A stretch of DNA of 64,000 bases from Debaryomyces hansenii CBS767 (Eukaryota > Ascomycota > Pichiomycetes > Serinales > Debaryomycetaceae). Position 1 is the first letter of the stretch. Each line of letters opens with the position of its first letter. Below the pieces are notes generated by a model. It saw nothing but the letters and a program-made list of their open reading frames with translations. It did no database searches and was not told the origin of the DNA. Of the stretch, positions 19,609-28,643 are shown one piece after another. Location: the NCBI RefSeq assembly GCF_000006445.2, contig NC_006045.2, positions 620,001 through 684,000 on the forward strand, given 5' to 3'. The position numbers and the translations under genes were made by a program.

Positions 19609-19949
19609 CTTGTCCTTCTATATGGATCGTTGTACCTAAAGATGCCCGAAAAATAAATATATGCGTTGTTGGTTTTCTTTTTGGGATAAAATAATCCGTT
19701 TCGCATTACCCGGAATTATGACTTTATGATTATCTTATGATATTGGCCTTGTTATAGTAGCTACAGGTTCTCCGGAGTTATGTATGTATTATAAAATTAA
19801 ACTACAATTACGTTGTATTGGCTAATAATTAAATAGGCCGTGCTCGGATTTTCTTGAACCTCTTGACACCATAATATAGATAAATAAATTTCGTCATACA
19901 GCCGATATATTTACAATGATTCATTTATAAATCCATATAGTCTAGACTA
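19609..19949. other. Spacer CBR1-TPA1
   Basis: 341 bases holding the CBR1 promoter and the TPA1 3' end. AT-rich; no gene, RNA or named site recognised. Confidence 0.5.
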
Positions 19950-21788
19950 TTATTTGTCTTCTTCTTGTTCTTCTTTTTCTTCTTCAACACTCTTGACGTT
20001 CCATTGACAACTTACATCCCATCTGGAGCCCTTGGCATTTATACTAACGTATTTCACAAATTTAAGGACAGAAGGATCTCTTAGCATCAAACATAGGGAA
20101 TTCCATTTGCATTGACTCGTGTACAATACACTATCGTCATTTGGATCGTTAGCCTTATAGATGGCCGGATCGTCGTCTTCGAAATCGCTATCATCACCTC
20201 CATTTAATGCCATGCACAATTCGTAGCCTCCGTATTCACCCAGTTCCCAATTCTTTGGATTTATAGCAGTAGGAGTCAAGTTCAATGTAGCTTCAAGTAA
20301 CACGTTTAACTCGTCTGAATTAGGTCTAGCTAGCAGTTTGTCGGTCTTTGTGGCTAAAATGAAATCTTGACCGGGTCTGAAGCGTCTTATTAATACTTGA
20401 TCGCTGGTAGGTATAACACTAGTAATGATCATGAGCCACTTTTTAAATGCCACGGACCTTAAAAATGAACCAAGATCACTTAATTTCTTGTCAACTTCGT
20501 CAGGTGAAATTCGATTGATTAGCTCGAAACTTGGTGCTTCTTGTGGGCCTATTTTATTGATCTTCTTGATGCCTTCTTCTGATTGCTCAAAAACATCCCT
20601 TCCATCCATGTACATAAAGCGTTGCTTGTGTGGTGGCATGGAGCACTTCCATGGAAAAGTGATCTCTTGCGAGTTGGCAGGAGTCTTTTTCTCTAATTCA
20701 GTGGTCTTGATAGATTCCTTTAGTAAGTTGGCAAACTCTTCTTTCAAAATGTCCTTAATTTCGACCACCGATTCTTCAAGAAAAATCTCATTCAATCTTT
20801 GAAGATTTTGGTCCTGCAAATATAGAGGGTTCAAATATTCTGTTAAATATTGTATTTCATCTGAAGAAAACTTACCTGATGAAAAGTTTTCATACAACTT
20901 TAATTCCTCTGCATGTATATCGCTCCTGAACGGTTTAGGAAAATCAAATTCTTGTAACTCTTTACTCTGTAATTGCTGCAAGGTACTTCTAGATGTTGTT
21001 TCTTCTTGTTCCCCTGGTATATAACCTGCTTCACCAGGCTGCGGAATATGAAACCACCCTTGAATAGACAACCTTTGCTTGTCGACTCTCACTTCCTCTA
21101 CATCATGGAATGATAGACCTGGCTGAACGGTGAAAAATGCCATTTGATTAAATTGTGGAGTTAACTTGACATCGTAGTCTGTTTTTGGAACGTTAGGTAC
21201 GATTGCAGGGAATAGTCTCAATCCTCCACCATAATGGGACTTCCAGGTTTTGTCTGGATCGGGTAAATAAAGAATAAAACTGACTCTTCTTGATCCAATA
21301 ACATCATCATGCGTTAACAAATGGCACCCTTTCGTATAAGTGTTTATCGACATATCTGTCTTGCTGCCGCTTAATTTACCACACCCGGTTATCTTAGATA
21401 TAACATCACGAAACTCTTCTGAATAAATGGCAGAACGTAATTTGTATAATGAAGGTAATCTTGATAAATCATCCCAATCTAATCCAGATAAATTTGCTAA
21501 ATCTCCAGACTGGTACACTCTATATATATCCGTCTCTTTTTTCGTAAATGCGATTTCGCTTAGAACCTCCTTGCGTACTTGTCTTAATAATGTATCATCT
21601 ACAAGCTCCTTGATCGTTCCCCAACGGAACGGTTGACTATCTTTTACTTCATTTTTTATGTCATGTTGGAATTGATCCTTCCAAACTTGCGCATTGAAAT
21701 AAGAATGAATATCCTCTTTATTGTAAACGGTGTTTAACTTCTTATTACTGTCATCCTCTTTACCTTCCACCGGTCTCTTTCCTGGCAT
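19950..21788 (-). CDS. TPA1: TPA1, 2-oxoglutarate/Fe(II) prolyl hydroxylase
   Basis: Tpa1 (Ofd1/OGFOD1 family) hydroxylates ribosomal protein uS12 (Rps23) and contacts the translation-termination machinery. Counting from the ATG at 21788 the protein has 612 residues. The iron site reads His160-x-Asp162 in CHLLTHDDVIGSRR, with distal His228 in PGLSFHDVEEV and the oxoglutarate-binding Arg239 in KQRLSIQGWFHIPQ. A second, degenerate double-stranded beta-helix domain follows (about 370-600), with RRFRPGQDFILAT and ELGEYGGYELCMALNGGDD, then an acidic tail. The frame is open to ATGs at 21908 and 21917, but those 40-43 codons look unlike a conserved protein and contain the HOM3 promoter sites, so MPGKRPVEGKED is taken as the start. 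Confidence 0.93.
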   Translation of the reverse strand: MPGKRPVEGKEDDSNKKLNTVYNKEDIHSYFNAQVWKDQFQHDIKNEVKDSQPFRWGTIKELVDDTLLRQVRKEVLSEIAFTKKETDIYRVYQSGDLANLSGLDWDDLSRLPSLYKLRSAIYSEEFRDVISKITGCGKLSGSKTDMSINTYTKGCHLLTHDDVIGSRRVSFILYLPDPDKTWKSHYGGGLRLFPAIVPNVPKTDYDVKLTPQFNQMAFFTVQPGLSFHDVEEVRVDKQRLSIQGWFHIPQPGEAGYIPGEQEETTSRSTLQQLQSKELQEFDFPKPFRSDIHAEELKLYENFSSGKFSSDEIQYLTEYLNPLYLQDQNLQRLNEIFLEESVVEIKDILKEEFANLLKESIKTTELEKKTPANSQEITFPWKCSMPPHKQRFMYMDGRDVFEQSEEGIKKINKIGPQEAPSFELINRISPDEVDKKLSDLGSFLRSVAFKKWLMIITSVIPTSDQVLIRRFRPGQDFILATKTDKLLARPNSDELNVLLEATLNLTPTAINPKNWELGEYGGYELCMALNGGDDSDFEDDDPAIYKANDPNDDSVLYTSQCKWNSLCLMLRDPSVLKFVKYVSINAKGSRWDVSCQWNVKSVEEEKEEQEEDK

Positions 21789-21868
21789 TGTTAATGTACA
21801 AGACTTGATTCTGTGACATACATATAAAGAAGCATTTAAGACATAAATACTGAAAAATTTCGTTCGTT

Positions 21869-21907
21869 CACGTGCACCTAAACCGGCGATATTCTCCGGT
21901 TGACTCA
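21869..21907 (+). promoter_or_regulatory. CACGTG and Gcn4 sites in the TPA1/HOM3 divergent promoter
   Basis: CACGTG stands at 21869-21874 (Cbf1-type E-box) and TGACTCA at 21901-21907 (perfect Gcn4 consensus, 127 bases before the HOM3 ATG). HOM3 is the first step of threonine and methionine synthesis, a known Gcn4-regulated pathway; Cbf1 acts on sulfur amino-acid genes. Function is inferred from consensus and position. Confidence 0.6.
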
Positions 21908-21978
21908 TATGAATCATATAGAATTTTTCAGTTTCAATAAATACTAGATTAACTCAAATCACCAGAAGATAAAACTAG

Positions 21979-22001
21979 ATCTATATATATATATATATAT
22001 A
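21979..22001 (+). repeat. AT dinucleotide repeat upstream of HOM3
   Basis: A run of alternating T and A immediately precedes the HOM3 leader. It may act as a TATA-like element, although 33 bases is short for a yeast TATA-to-ATG distance. Confidence 0.5.
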
Positions 22002-22016
22002 AGCATACAAATCTAT

Positions 22017-22031
22017 ATGAAAAACATATAA
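22017..22031 (+). promoter_or_regulatory. Four-codon upstream ORF before HOM3
   Basis: ATG AAA AAC ATA TAA ends two bases before the HOM3 ATG at 22034. It is included in the mRNA only if transcription starts upstream of 22017, which the sequence does not settle. Confidence 0.35.
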
Positions 22032-22033
22032 AA

Positions 22034-23641
22034 ATGGTTAACTCACCTACATTATCAGCTCTGTCGTATAATTCCGTCCTTGACTTCAAGAAAGTGAATA
22101 AAGCATCAAATTGGATTATCCAAAAATTCGGTGGTACTTCGGTAGGTAAATTTCCTGAAAACATCGTGGATGATATAGCCAAAGTATTCAGTCAGCAAAA
22201 CAGAGTTGCAGTTGTCTGTTCTGCAAGATCTTCGAACACAAAAAGCGAAGGTACCACGTCCAGATTGATCAAATCAGCGGATTTAGCATTGGAGGACGGC
22301 GACTTCCATGCATTATTAAAGGTTATTGAAGAAGATCACGTCGAAAATGCTAAGAGTCGTATCTCAGACACAAAAATTCAAGAAGAATTAATTGAGAATA
22401 CAATGAAAGAATTAGAAAGAGCGAATGAATTGTTAAAGGCATGCCAGGTGATTGGTGAAATAAGTGCCAGAACCTTAGATTCGATCATGTCTGTTGGTGA
22501 AAAGCTTTCATGTCTCTTTATGGCTGCCTTGATGAATGACCGTGGCTTAAAGGCTACCTATGTTGATTTGTCAGACATTATTCCTTTGGATTATGACTTT
22601 ACAAGTGGATTTGATGAGAAATTTTATAAATTCTTATCTTCTGAATTAGGTAAGAAAGTATTATCTCTTGATTCTGATGTTGTTCCTGTTCTCACTGGCT
22701 ATTTCGGAGTTGTCCCTGGTGGATTATTGAACGGTGTAGGTAGGGGTTACACCGACTTATGTGCGGCATTGATTGCTGTTGGCACTCAAGCCGAAGAATT
22801 ACAGATTTGGAAAGAAGTCGATGGTATATTTACTGCAGATCCTAGAAAGGTACCAAACGCCAGATTATTGGATAGTGTCACCCCAGAAGAGGCCGCTGAG
22901 CTTACCTATTATGGTTCTGAAGTCATCCATCCGTTTACCATGGAACAAGTCATCAAAGCGAAAATTCCTATCAGAATTAAGAATGTGAAAAACCCATGGG
23001 GTTCAGGTACTATTATTTTCCCAGATAATTTGGGCAGAAGAGGAGAAGAAACTCCTCCACATCCACCAGCAGCTTATGAGACTTTGTCAAGTTCATATAT
23101 TGCTACACACAAAAAGAAATCTGCAACTGCTATTACAGCCAAGCAAGATATCGTAGTTATTAACGTTCATTCAAACAAAAAAACCTTATCGCATGGTTTT
23201 TTGGCTCACATTTTCACCACCTTAGACAACTTCAAGCTAGTTGTTGATTTAATATCGACTTCAGAAGTCCATGTATCAATGGCTCTCCAAATTCAACCTG
23301 ATCAAGAATTACATTTGAAAAATGCTTTGAAAGAATTACGCAAAATGGGTACTGTTGATGTTACAAGAGAAATGACTATAGTTTCGTTGGTCGGAAAACA
23401 AATGGTTAACTTTATTGGCATTGCAGGTAATATGTTTAAAGTGCTAGCTGACGAAAGAATTAATATCGAAATGATATCCCAAGGTGCAAATGAAATAAAT
23501 ATTTCTGCAGTTATCGATGCAAAGGACACTTTAAGAGCGTTGCAATCTATTCATGCTAAATTACTAGAAGGCAGTTATGACTTATTAGGTAAGACAGAAA
23601 GTGCTGTCGATACACGCTTAGAAGGCTTAAAATTGCAATGA
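22034..23641 (+). CDS. HOM3: HOM3, aspartokinase
   Basis: 535-residue cytosolic aspartate kinase, the first enzyme of the aspartate-to-threonine/methionine pathway. The amino-acid kinase signature IIQKFGGTSVGKFPENIVDD begins near residue 28, with VAVVCSARSSNTKSEGTTSR after it. The catalytic domain continues with GVGRGYTDLCAALIAV, WKEVDGIFTADPRKV and ELTYYGSEVIHPFTMEQV. Tandem ACT regulatory domains (about residues 370-520) include VVDLISTSEVHVSMAL and INIEMISQGANEINISAVI, the region of threonine feedback in fungi. Length is close to the S. cerevisiae enzyme. Divergent from TPA1; in S. cerevisiae HOM3 and TPA1 lie only a few genes apart on chromosome V. Confidence 0.98.
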   Translation: MVNSPTLSALSYNSVLDFKKVNKASNWIIQKFGGTSVGKFPENIVDDIAKVFSQQNRVAVVCSARSSNTKSEGTTSRLIKSADLALEDGDFHALLKVIEEDHVENAKSRISDTKIQEELIENTMKELERANELLKACQVIGEISARTLDSIMSVGEKLSCLFMAALMNDRGLKATYVDLSDIIPLDYDFTSGFDEKFYKFLSSELGKKVLSLDSDVVPVLTGYFGVVPGGLLNGVGRGYTDLCAALIAVGTQAEELQIWKEVDGIFTADPRKVPNARLLDSVTPEEAAELTYYGSEVIHPFTMEQVIKAKIPIRIKNVKNPWGSGTIIFPDNLGRRGEETPPHPPAAYETLSSSYIATHKKKSATAITAKQDIVVINVHSNKKTLSHGFLAHIFTTLDNFKLVVDLISTSEVHVSMALQIQPDQELHLKNALKELRKMGTVDVTREMTIVSLVGKQMVNFIGIAGNMFKVLADERINIEMISQGANEINISAVIDAKDTLRALQSIHAKLLEGSYDLLGKTESAVDTRLEGLKLQ

Positions 23642-23818
23642 GCTTTCTTGTATATACAAACAATTCCCATTCAATGCATAAAATATCAAGTTTCATTATA
23701 GAAGTCAATCCATTCTTGTTAATTCTAAAAAAAAGTTTATAGACATAATTATTTATATAAAATCAATACAAGAAGCAAGACAACCTCATGTAATGAACAG
23801 CAACGACAACAATTACAA

Positions 23819-24787
23819 TTAAATATCAAAATCGCCAGATTCACGACTATTATTAGCTCCACCTGACAGCTTGGCATTTTCGTCAATAAATCCTTCCATT
23901 TCACCAACCATTCCCCCTAATAATTCAGTAGCTAATTTGTGGTATGCCAATTGAGCTTTGACTAATTCGAGGAATTCTTCTAACGGTTTAGAATTTTCTA
24001 GCACATTTTGCAAGATGTTGATAGCATCTTCCACCGTGTTGGCAAATTCGTCTTCCGCATTTTCCATAATAACACGCAAGTTAGGTTCTTTTGAAGGATT
24101 TGAGCAGTTGGTCAAGTTCATACGGGACAAGTCATAATCAATTCTCTTTTGATCAACCTTCTTTTGGATATTATTGCTTTGAGAAATCAACTGGCGTAAT
24201 GTTGCAGTAAGTGGTTTGTTGAATTTCGATTTAATCAATTGATCTTGGCCCAATCTTGCATTACCAATTTTATTCAAATTAGATGAATACAAATCCAATC
24301 CCTTGATCAATGGGTCATTATTTTGTTCCCCGGTTGTTAAAATTGACCCATCTGTTGCTCTAGATAAGGCGTGGTACAAAGTTTTTGGAGGCTTGAATTC
24401 CCCCGTTGTCGGGTTGATTAAGGCTGCCTGTGCCTCAGCTGGTGTAGTAGCCTTTGATAAATTGGAAACTCTATTGCCGAAATTCTTACCAAATTCTGTA
24501 AACGATTCTTGCAAATTAGTTGGGTAGTCGTAGCTTTCATTTTCATAGTTTGTAGTAACCTTTAATACATTCTTGTATAATTTTTCTATGTTATTGCACT
24601 TCTCTGCTAATTCCACGTACTCTGATGGTAGCTGACTTATGTCATCCACATTGACCTTGCCCATTCTCTCTTGAACCATACGCGAGGTTCTTTGAGCTAA
24701 AGGTAAGAATTCATTATTAAAATCATTACTAAATTTATCACCCAAGTTCTTCAAGTCTTGAGTAAAGTTCGAGAAATTGAATGACAT
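23819..24787 (-). CDS. GVP36: GVP36, BAR-domain protein of Golgi vesicles
   Basis: 322 residues from the ATG at 24787 (MSFNFSNFTQDLKNLGDKF); the frame is open from a GTG at 24817, which is not used. Nearly the whole protein is helical and matches yeast Gvp36: LAQRTSRMVQERMGKVNVDD, QLPSEYVELAEKCNNIEKLY, NYENESYDYPTNLQESFTEF, QDQLIKSKFNKPLTATLRQL, YDLSRMNLTNCSNP and ENAEDEFANTVEDAINILQ. Gvp36 is an endophilin-like BAR protein involved in Golgi vesicle traffic, vacuole shape and endocytosis. It ends with a short acidic tail. It lies tail to tail with HOM3, 177 bases apart. Confidence 0.95.
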   Translation of the reverse strand: MSFNFSNFTQDLKNLGDKFSNDFNNEFLPLAQRTSRMVQERMGKVNVDDISQLPSEYVELAEKCNNIEKLYKNVLKVTTNYENESYDYPTNLQESFTEFGKNFGNRVSNLSKATTPAEAQAALINPTTGEFKPPKTLYHALSRATDGSILTTGEQNNDPLIKGLDLYSSNLNKIGNARLGQDQLIKSKFNKPLTATLRQLISQSNNIQKKVDQKRIDYDLSRMNLTNCSNPSKEPNLRVIMENAEDEFANTVEDAINILQNVLENSKPLEEFLELVKAQLAYHKLATELLGGMVGEMEGFIDENAKLSGGANNSRESGDFDI

Positions 24788-25065
24788 TGTTATACCGCTT
24801 TGCAAAATATCGATCACTTGGAGTATTATAGATATTTATAAAAAACTGAACTCCTTTATTTAATTTTTGAGGTTCTCTACGAGGGGGCGCACGGGACATT
24901 TCCAGTAAATCACTATCAACACATATAACAGTAGTCAATATTACAATTTTATTGCTATTTGAAAGAGAAGAGAGCTAATTTTTAGCTACTCCCAGTATAT
25001 TATTATATAATGCAGTTCTTTTTATTGAACTGTTTTGTTATATTAACTAGTTTACAATTATCGAT

Positions 25066-26606
25066 TTATATAAGTTCATCATTATCTAAAACTTCATCTT
25101 CTAAATAACTCATTGATTGACAAGCCTTATATTCATCGATAACATTGACCACACTTTCTCTACATTCATTAAAGAGGTCTAGCACACGCAATCTTTCTTC
25201 TTTATCATTTGATTCTGTGTAGTAATTTACATAGGCTTCCCTTTTAGCCAAAAGATCAAACTGTTTGACCGTTTTACTAAACACATGGGCTATTGACGTA
25301 TTATTGGAGATTTGGATTCCATTCAAATTCTTATTCTTTTGTTGTGGTTTATCACCATTTATAAATGGTGACTTTTGGCAATTAACAACATGTATTGAAG
25401 ACGAGGTCCAAGGCACAAATTCTACTCTCTGTTGGGCTCGGATAGTCCCCTTTCGTATTTCAGATTGGTTCAAATTATTACCGATCAAGTAATTTAGCAT
25501 GGAAATATACTTTATAGGCTCGTTGACTTTGTTCATTTTGTATCGATCATTCAATAATTCTAGGATGATGTCATATTCATTCAAGTTAGTAAAATTATAC
25601 TTGGATATTTTTTGGTCAAAGTTTGATAAATTTGCAAATGGTGCAATTGATGCAGTCAAAAATTTCAAATCTGGAGATGGAACTAGGGTTGACAAGATCG
25701 ATTCGTTCGAACTATACATATATGTGGGAAATCTTAATGGGTTAGAAATACTAGCCAGTACAAAAGAAATCAATTTATTGGCACTTTCAAATGCACTATT
25801 ACTCCTATTATTCAATGTATCATTCGAAATTGATGACGAAATACCAAATAAAGAATTTTCAATACTGTTAAGTGCGTCATTATCAAAAACAAATGTCCCG
25901 TCACTGAAATCAATTAATCTTTTCAACGTCAACAAAGTATTATAAGGTTGCACCACCACATCCGACGTTTTATCATTCGACGGAAATATCAGGAAAGTAT
26001 TTATCAATTTTTTACTTCCATATCTGTCATTTAATAACTCAAGCAATAATGAGCCCACTCCGGACCCAGTACCACCAGCAACACTATGCATTAATTGGAA
26101 CGTAGATAAATTTTCACATTTATCACATTCTCGATCTATCAAATTTATCAATTCTTCTTGATACTGCAAACCATATGAATATCCATATTGCCAATTGTTA
26201 GCAGCACCATTCCCTTGTTCACTGAGATGAATATTCCTTGGATTGAACATAGGCATCTCATTAGTACATTTATTTATAACAGATGGTTCTAAATCTATAA
26301 GTATTGATCTTGGAGTGTATTTATTGGAACTTGATAATGTAAAAAATAGGTCAGGTCTATCTTGTCTATCCGTTTTATGGGACTGGTTCCCTTCACTTTC
26401 AAACCCTAATTCTTCATGCGGATTGGATAATATAGTTCCGTCTGGCGATATTCCATGTTCTGTAGCTAATTGATTCCAATATTGAAGACCTACTTGATTA
26501 CCACATTGACCTGCTTGAAAGGTAATTGTCTCACTATTCGAATATGTTAGTATTTGTTATATCATCTACTTGTTCGAATTTCACTCGAATATACATACCC
26601 AGGCAT
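25066..26606 (-). CDS. TUB4: TUB4, gamma-tubulin (two exons)
   Basis: Exon 1 is eight bases (26599-26606, ATGCCTGG). Exon 2 is 26533 to 25066. Together they encode 491 residues beginning MPGETITFQAGQCGNQVGLQ, the canonical gamma-tubulin N terminus, which appears only after splicing. The GTP-binding tubulin signature is AGGTGSGVGSLLLELL, preceded by WQYGYSYGLQYQEELINLID; later RVEFVPWTSSSIHVVNCQKS is gamma-tubulin-like. Tub4 nucleates microtubules at the spindle pole body in the gamma-tubulin small complex with Spc97 and Spc98. The C terminus is acidic (DEVLDNDELI). An MCB box and a Cbf1-type E-box lie upstream. The internal ATG at 26256 would give a protein lacking the nucleotide-binding N terminus and is rejected as a start. 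Confidence 0.97.
26534..26598 (-). other. Spliceosomal intron in TUB4
   Basis: 65-nt intron read on the minus strand: GTATGT donor at 26598, TACTAAC branch point 12 bases or so before the AATAG acceptor ending at 26534. Removal joins ATG CCT GG to T GAG ACA and restores Met-Pro-Gly-Glu-Thr. The intron contains in-frame stops, so it cannot be read through. Confidence 0.95.
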
Positions 26607-26666
26607 ATTTGGACGCTTGTCTTCGACTATTTAACTTCCTTTGATTAAACATCTATAAGTATCACA

Positions 26667-26703
26667 ACGCGTTAATCAAAACAAATATCATTGGGTCACG
26701 TGA
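26667..26703 (-). promoter_or_regulatory. MCB box and E-box upstream of TUB4
   Basis: ACGCGT (26667-26672, MluI cell-cycle box of MBF) lies 61 bases upstream of the TUB4 ATG. TCACGTGA (26696-26703, Cbf1/CDE I type) lies about 30 bases farther. An MCB would suit G1/S expression of a spindle-pole component. Confidence 0.5.
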
Positions 26704-26850
26704 TAGATTTGTACTTTTTGTTTGGTATGGCCGTATTTATGGCTGCCATAGTCAAGGCAAAAGAACATAGTGACTACTTAGGACATGGATCAACTAATAG
26801 GTTATTCAATCAAATTGTTCGGTATCTCGAAAGGCTTGAATTCTAAGTTC

Positions 26851-26858
26851 AAAAAAAA
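26851..26858 (-). terminator. RNA polymerase III terminator of tRNA-Ala
   Basis: Eight T on the minus strand begin one base after the discriminator base of the tRNA gene. Confidence 0.85.
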
Positions 26859-26859
26859 G

Positions 26860-26932
26860 TGGACGAGACAGGAATCGAACCAGTGACCTTCTGCTTGCAA
26901 GGCAGACGCGCTACCAACTACGCCACACGCCC
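26860..26932 (-). tRNA. tRNA-Ala (anticodon UGC)
   Basis: 73-base tRNA without intron. The anticodon arm is TCTGC-CTTGCAA-GCAGA, giving anticodon TGC for alanine GCA/GCG codons. The acceptor stem carries the alanine identity pair G3-U70 and the U6-U67 mismatch also known from yeast tRNA-Ala. Internal promoter: A box TGGCGTAGTTGG (26914-26925) and B box GGTTCGATTCC (26871-26881), both on the minus strand. The T stem has one T-T mismatch. Discriminator is A73; CCA is not encoded. Confidence 0.96.
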
Positions 26933-27653
26933 TTAACTTTTAGTTTGTAAGCGAGCACAGGTCGTCATATATCGAACATATGTAAGTGTTTCCAAATAAA
27001 AGTCCTTGATGATAATTATTGAGAAATACAAGAAGTTCCAAATAAGAAGTTGGCAATAGTTTTGGAGAAACATAGTTGAGCTATAAATACAGTTAGTTTC
27101 CGTTAAGTCTCGAGAAAGTAATTTAGAAAAGTGGAACTTTATATGGTAAAATCTCTCGTCACCATCTTACCTCGTTCTTAATTCTAATATAGATGCATAT
27201 GAAAAAAATGTGAAACTCATATTTCTAAAATCTAGGAAAATCGAAGTCATATTTTGTTATTTGTTAATCTTATTGAATAGATGAAAATTAATATTTTATT
27301 AAAAATTACAGAAAAGTGCGATATTTTTGAAAAAACATATATTATTAGATTTACTGAACCATAACTAGAGGGATAACGAAAACTTTGAAAAACGTGCTAA
27401 CGCAGAAAGAAGAAAACAAGCAGAACCAATTTAAATTGTTAGTCATTGCTCAATAAGGTTGACCAGCAACAGTAGAAAGCTCTTCCGAACAGAAAAAAAC
27501 AGCTCCACCTTTAAAATAATGAAGAGTATTAATATGGCAAATAAATATAAATCCGAATAGCATGACTGAGACACAGTAATTTAAAAACGTTTGGGTAGTA
27601 ATAAAAGTTAAATTTTTGGATGGTTATCCATATTGGAATGTACAATGTTAAAT
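26933..27653. other. 721-base AT-rich spacer, nothing recognised
   Basis: Lies between the tRNA and the 3' end of the secreted-protein gene. I see no coding frame with protein-like composition, no tRNA promoter boxes, and no long repeat. Confidence 0.5.
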
Positions 27654-28643
27654 CTAGTAGTAAGATCTCTTTCTCTTCTTACAGGTTGGGTTAGTGCTTC
27701 CACCAGTAGAAGTAGAAGTAGAAGTACCACTAGTTGGGGTTGTACCAGAAGTTTCAGAACCAACATCAGAACTTACAGTAGCGGTAGCATTATCACCATC
27801 ACACTTATTGAAAGCAGCAGCCAAAGCATTAACTGTAACAGTCTTCAAGGTGTCAAGAGTGAAGAATTGCTTGAATAAGGATGGAACTAATCCGGAATCT
27901 TTGATAGCATCGACTAATTCACCTAAAGTGATGGCCTTTTGGTCGATCATTTCCTTGATTAAATCAGCACCGAATGATAAGAATTCCTTGTTGACAATTA
28001 ATTCTTCAACAACTTGAGTACCTAAACCAGATTTCTTTAATGATTCCATTAATTCAGTAAGAACTGAGTTGTCATCTTCGCTGTCTGGAATTTGAGAAGC
28101 AGTAGTTAATGCCCTTTCTTCAAGAGATTCTCTCTTGCTACTACCAATGTTAGAAATCTTGTCCTTAATCTTGTCGAATAAGTCACCGATGTATGAACCA
28201 GCTAATTTGTAAATTTCACCGTAAAAGTTACAGTCGTTGATAAGATCCTCAATAACTTGAGCGGCCAAACCTGAATTGTTCAATGAAGTGAATAAAGTAG
28301 TCAAGTTAATGGTACCATTCTTAATAAGAGAAATGATAGTCTTCTTGACAATTGGAGCGAAGAAATCATCGGTAACGAAGTATAAAAGAATCTTTGAAGA
28401 AAGATCAGTATCCTTAATGTAACCTAAAACAGTGGTGACAATTGGATAATCTCTTTCAGCCAATGCATAAGATGGACTAGTTTCTCTCTTAGCATTATAG
28501 TCATTCAATAAAGCAATGGCCTTTCCGATGTTTTCAGCATCCCTCTTGGTAAGACTGGTGGTGGTTGGGGTACCGGCTGGAGCAGCGTTAATGGATGCAG
28601 TTAATGCTAAGATCAATGCGGCGGAGGTAGTAGATAATTTCAT
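27654..28643 (-). CDS. Secreted repeat protein with Kex2 sites, OP4-like
   Basis: 329 residues. A signal peptide (MKLSTTSAALILALTASINA) is cut around residue 20, followed by dibasic Kex2-type sites at Lys33-Arg34, Lys52-Arg53 and Lys170-Arg171. Three helical repeats share the core L-x-x-x-x-x-SGL: LTTLFTSLNNSGLAAQVIED (SGL at 124-126), LTELMESLKKSGLGTQVVEE (205-207) and LGELVDAIKDSGLVPSLFKQ (250-252). A Ser/Thr/Gly-rich stretch (288-318) leads to a strongly basic C terminus, KKRKRSYY. There are only three Cys and no GPI-attachment signal. The organisation resembles the Candida opaque-phase protein Op4 and its relatives in the CTG clade, whose function is unknown; this is resemblance by memory, not a computed match. 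It is flanked by unusually long non-coding DNA. Confidence 0.85.
   Translation of the reverse strand: MKLSTTSAALILALTASINAAPAGTPTTTSLTKRDAENIGKAIALLNDYNAKRETSPSYALAERDYPIVTTVLGYIKDTDLSSKILLYFVTDDFFAPIVKKTIISLIKNGTINLTTLFTSLNNSGLAAQVIEDLINDCNFYGEIYKLAGSYIGDLFDKIKDKISNIGSSKRESLEERALTTASQIPDSEDDNSVLTELMESLKKSGLGTQVVEELIVNKEFLSFGADLIKEMIDQKAITLGELVDAIKDSGLVPSLFKQFFTLDTLKTVTVNALAAAFNKCDGDNATATVSSDVGSETSGTTPTSGTSTSTSTGGSTNPTCKKRKRSYY

Noticed and set aside
21789..21917. 43-residue N-terminal extension of TPA1
   Set aside because: It contains the CACGTG and Gcn4 sites of the shared promoter and does not resemble the family N terminus; the ATG at 21788 fits better.
25066..26256. Intronless TUB4 starting at the ATG at 26256
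   Set aside because: It would lack the gamma-tubulin N terminus; splicing 26534-26598 restores it exactly.
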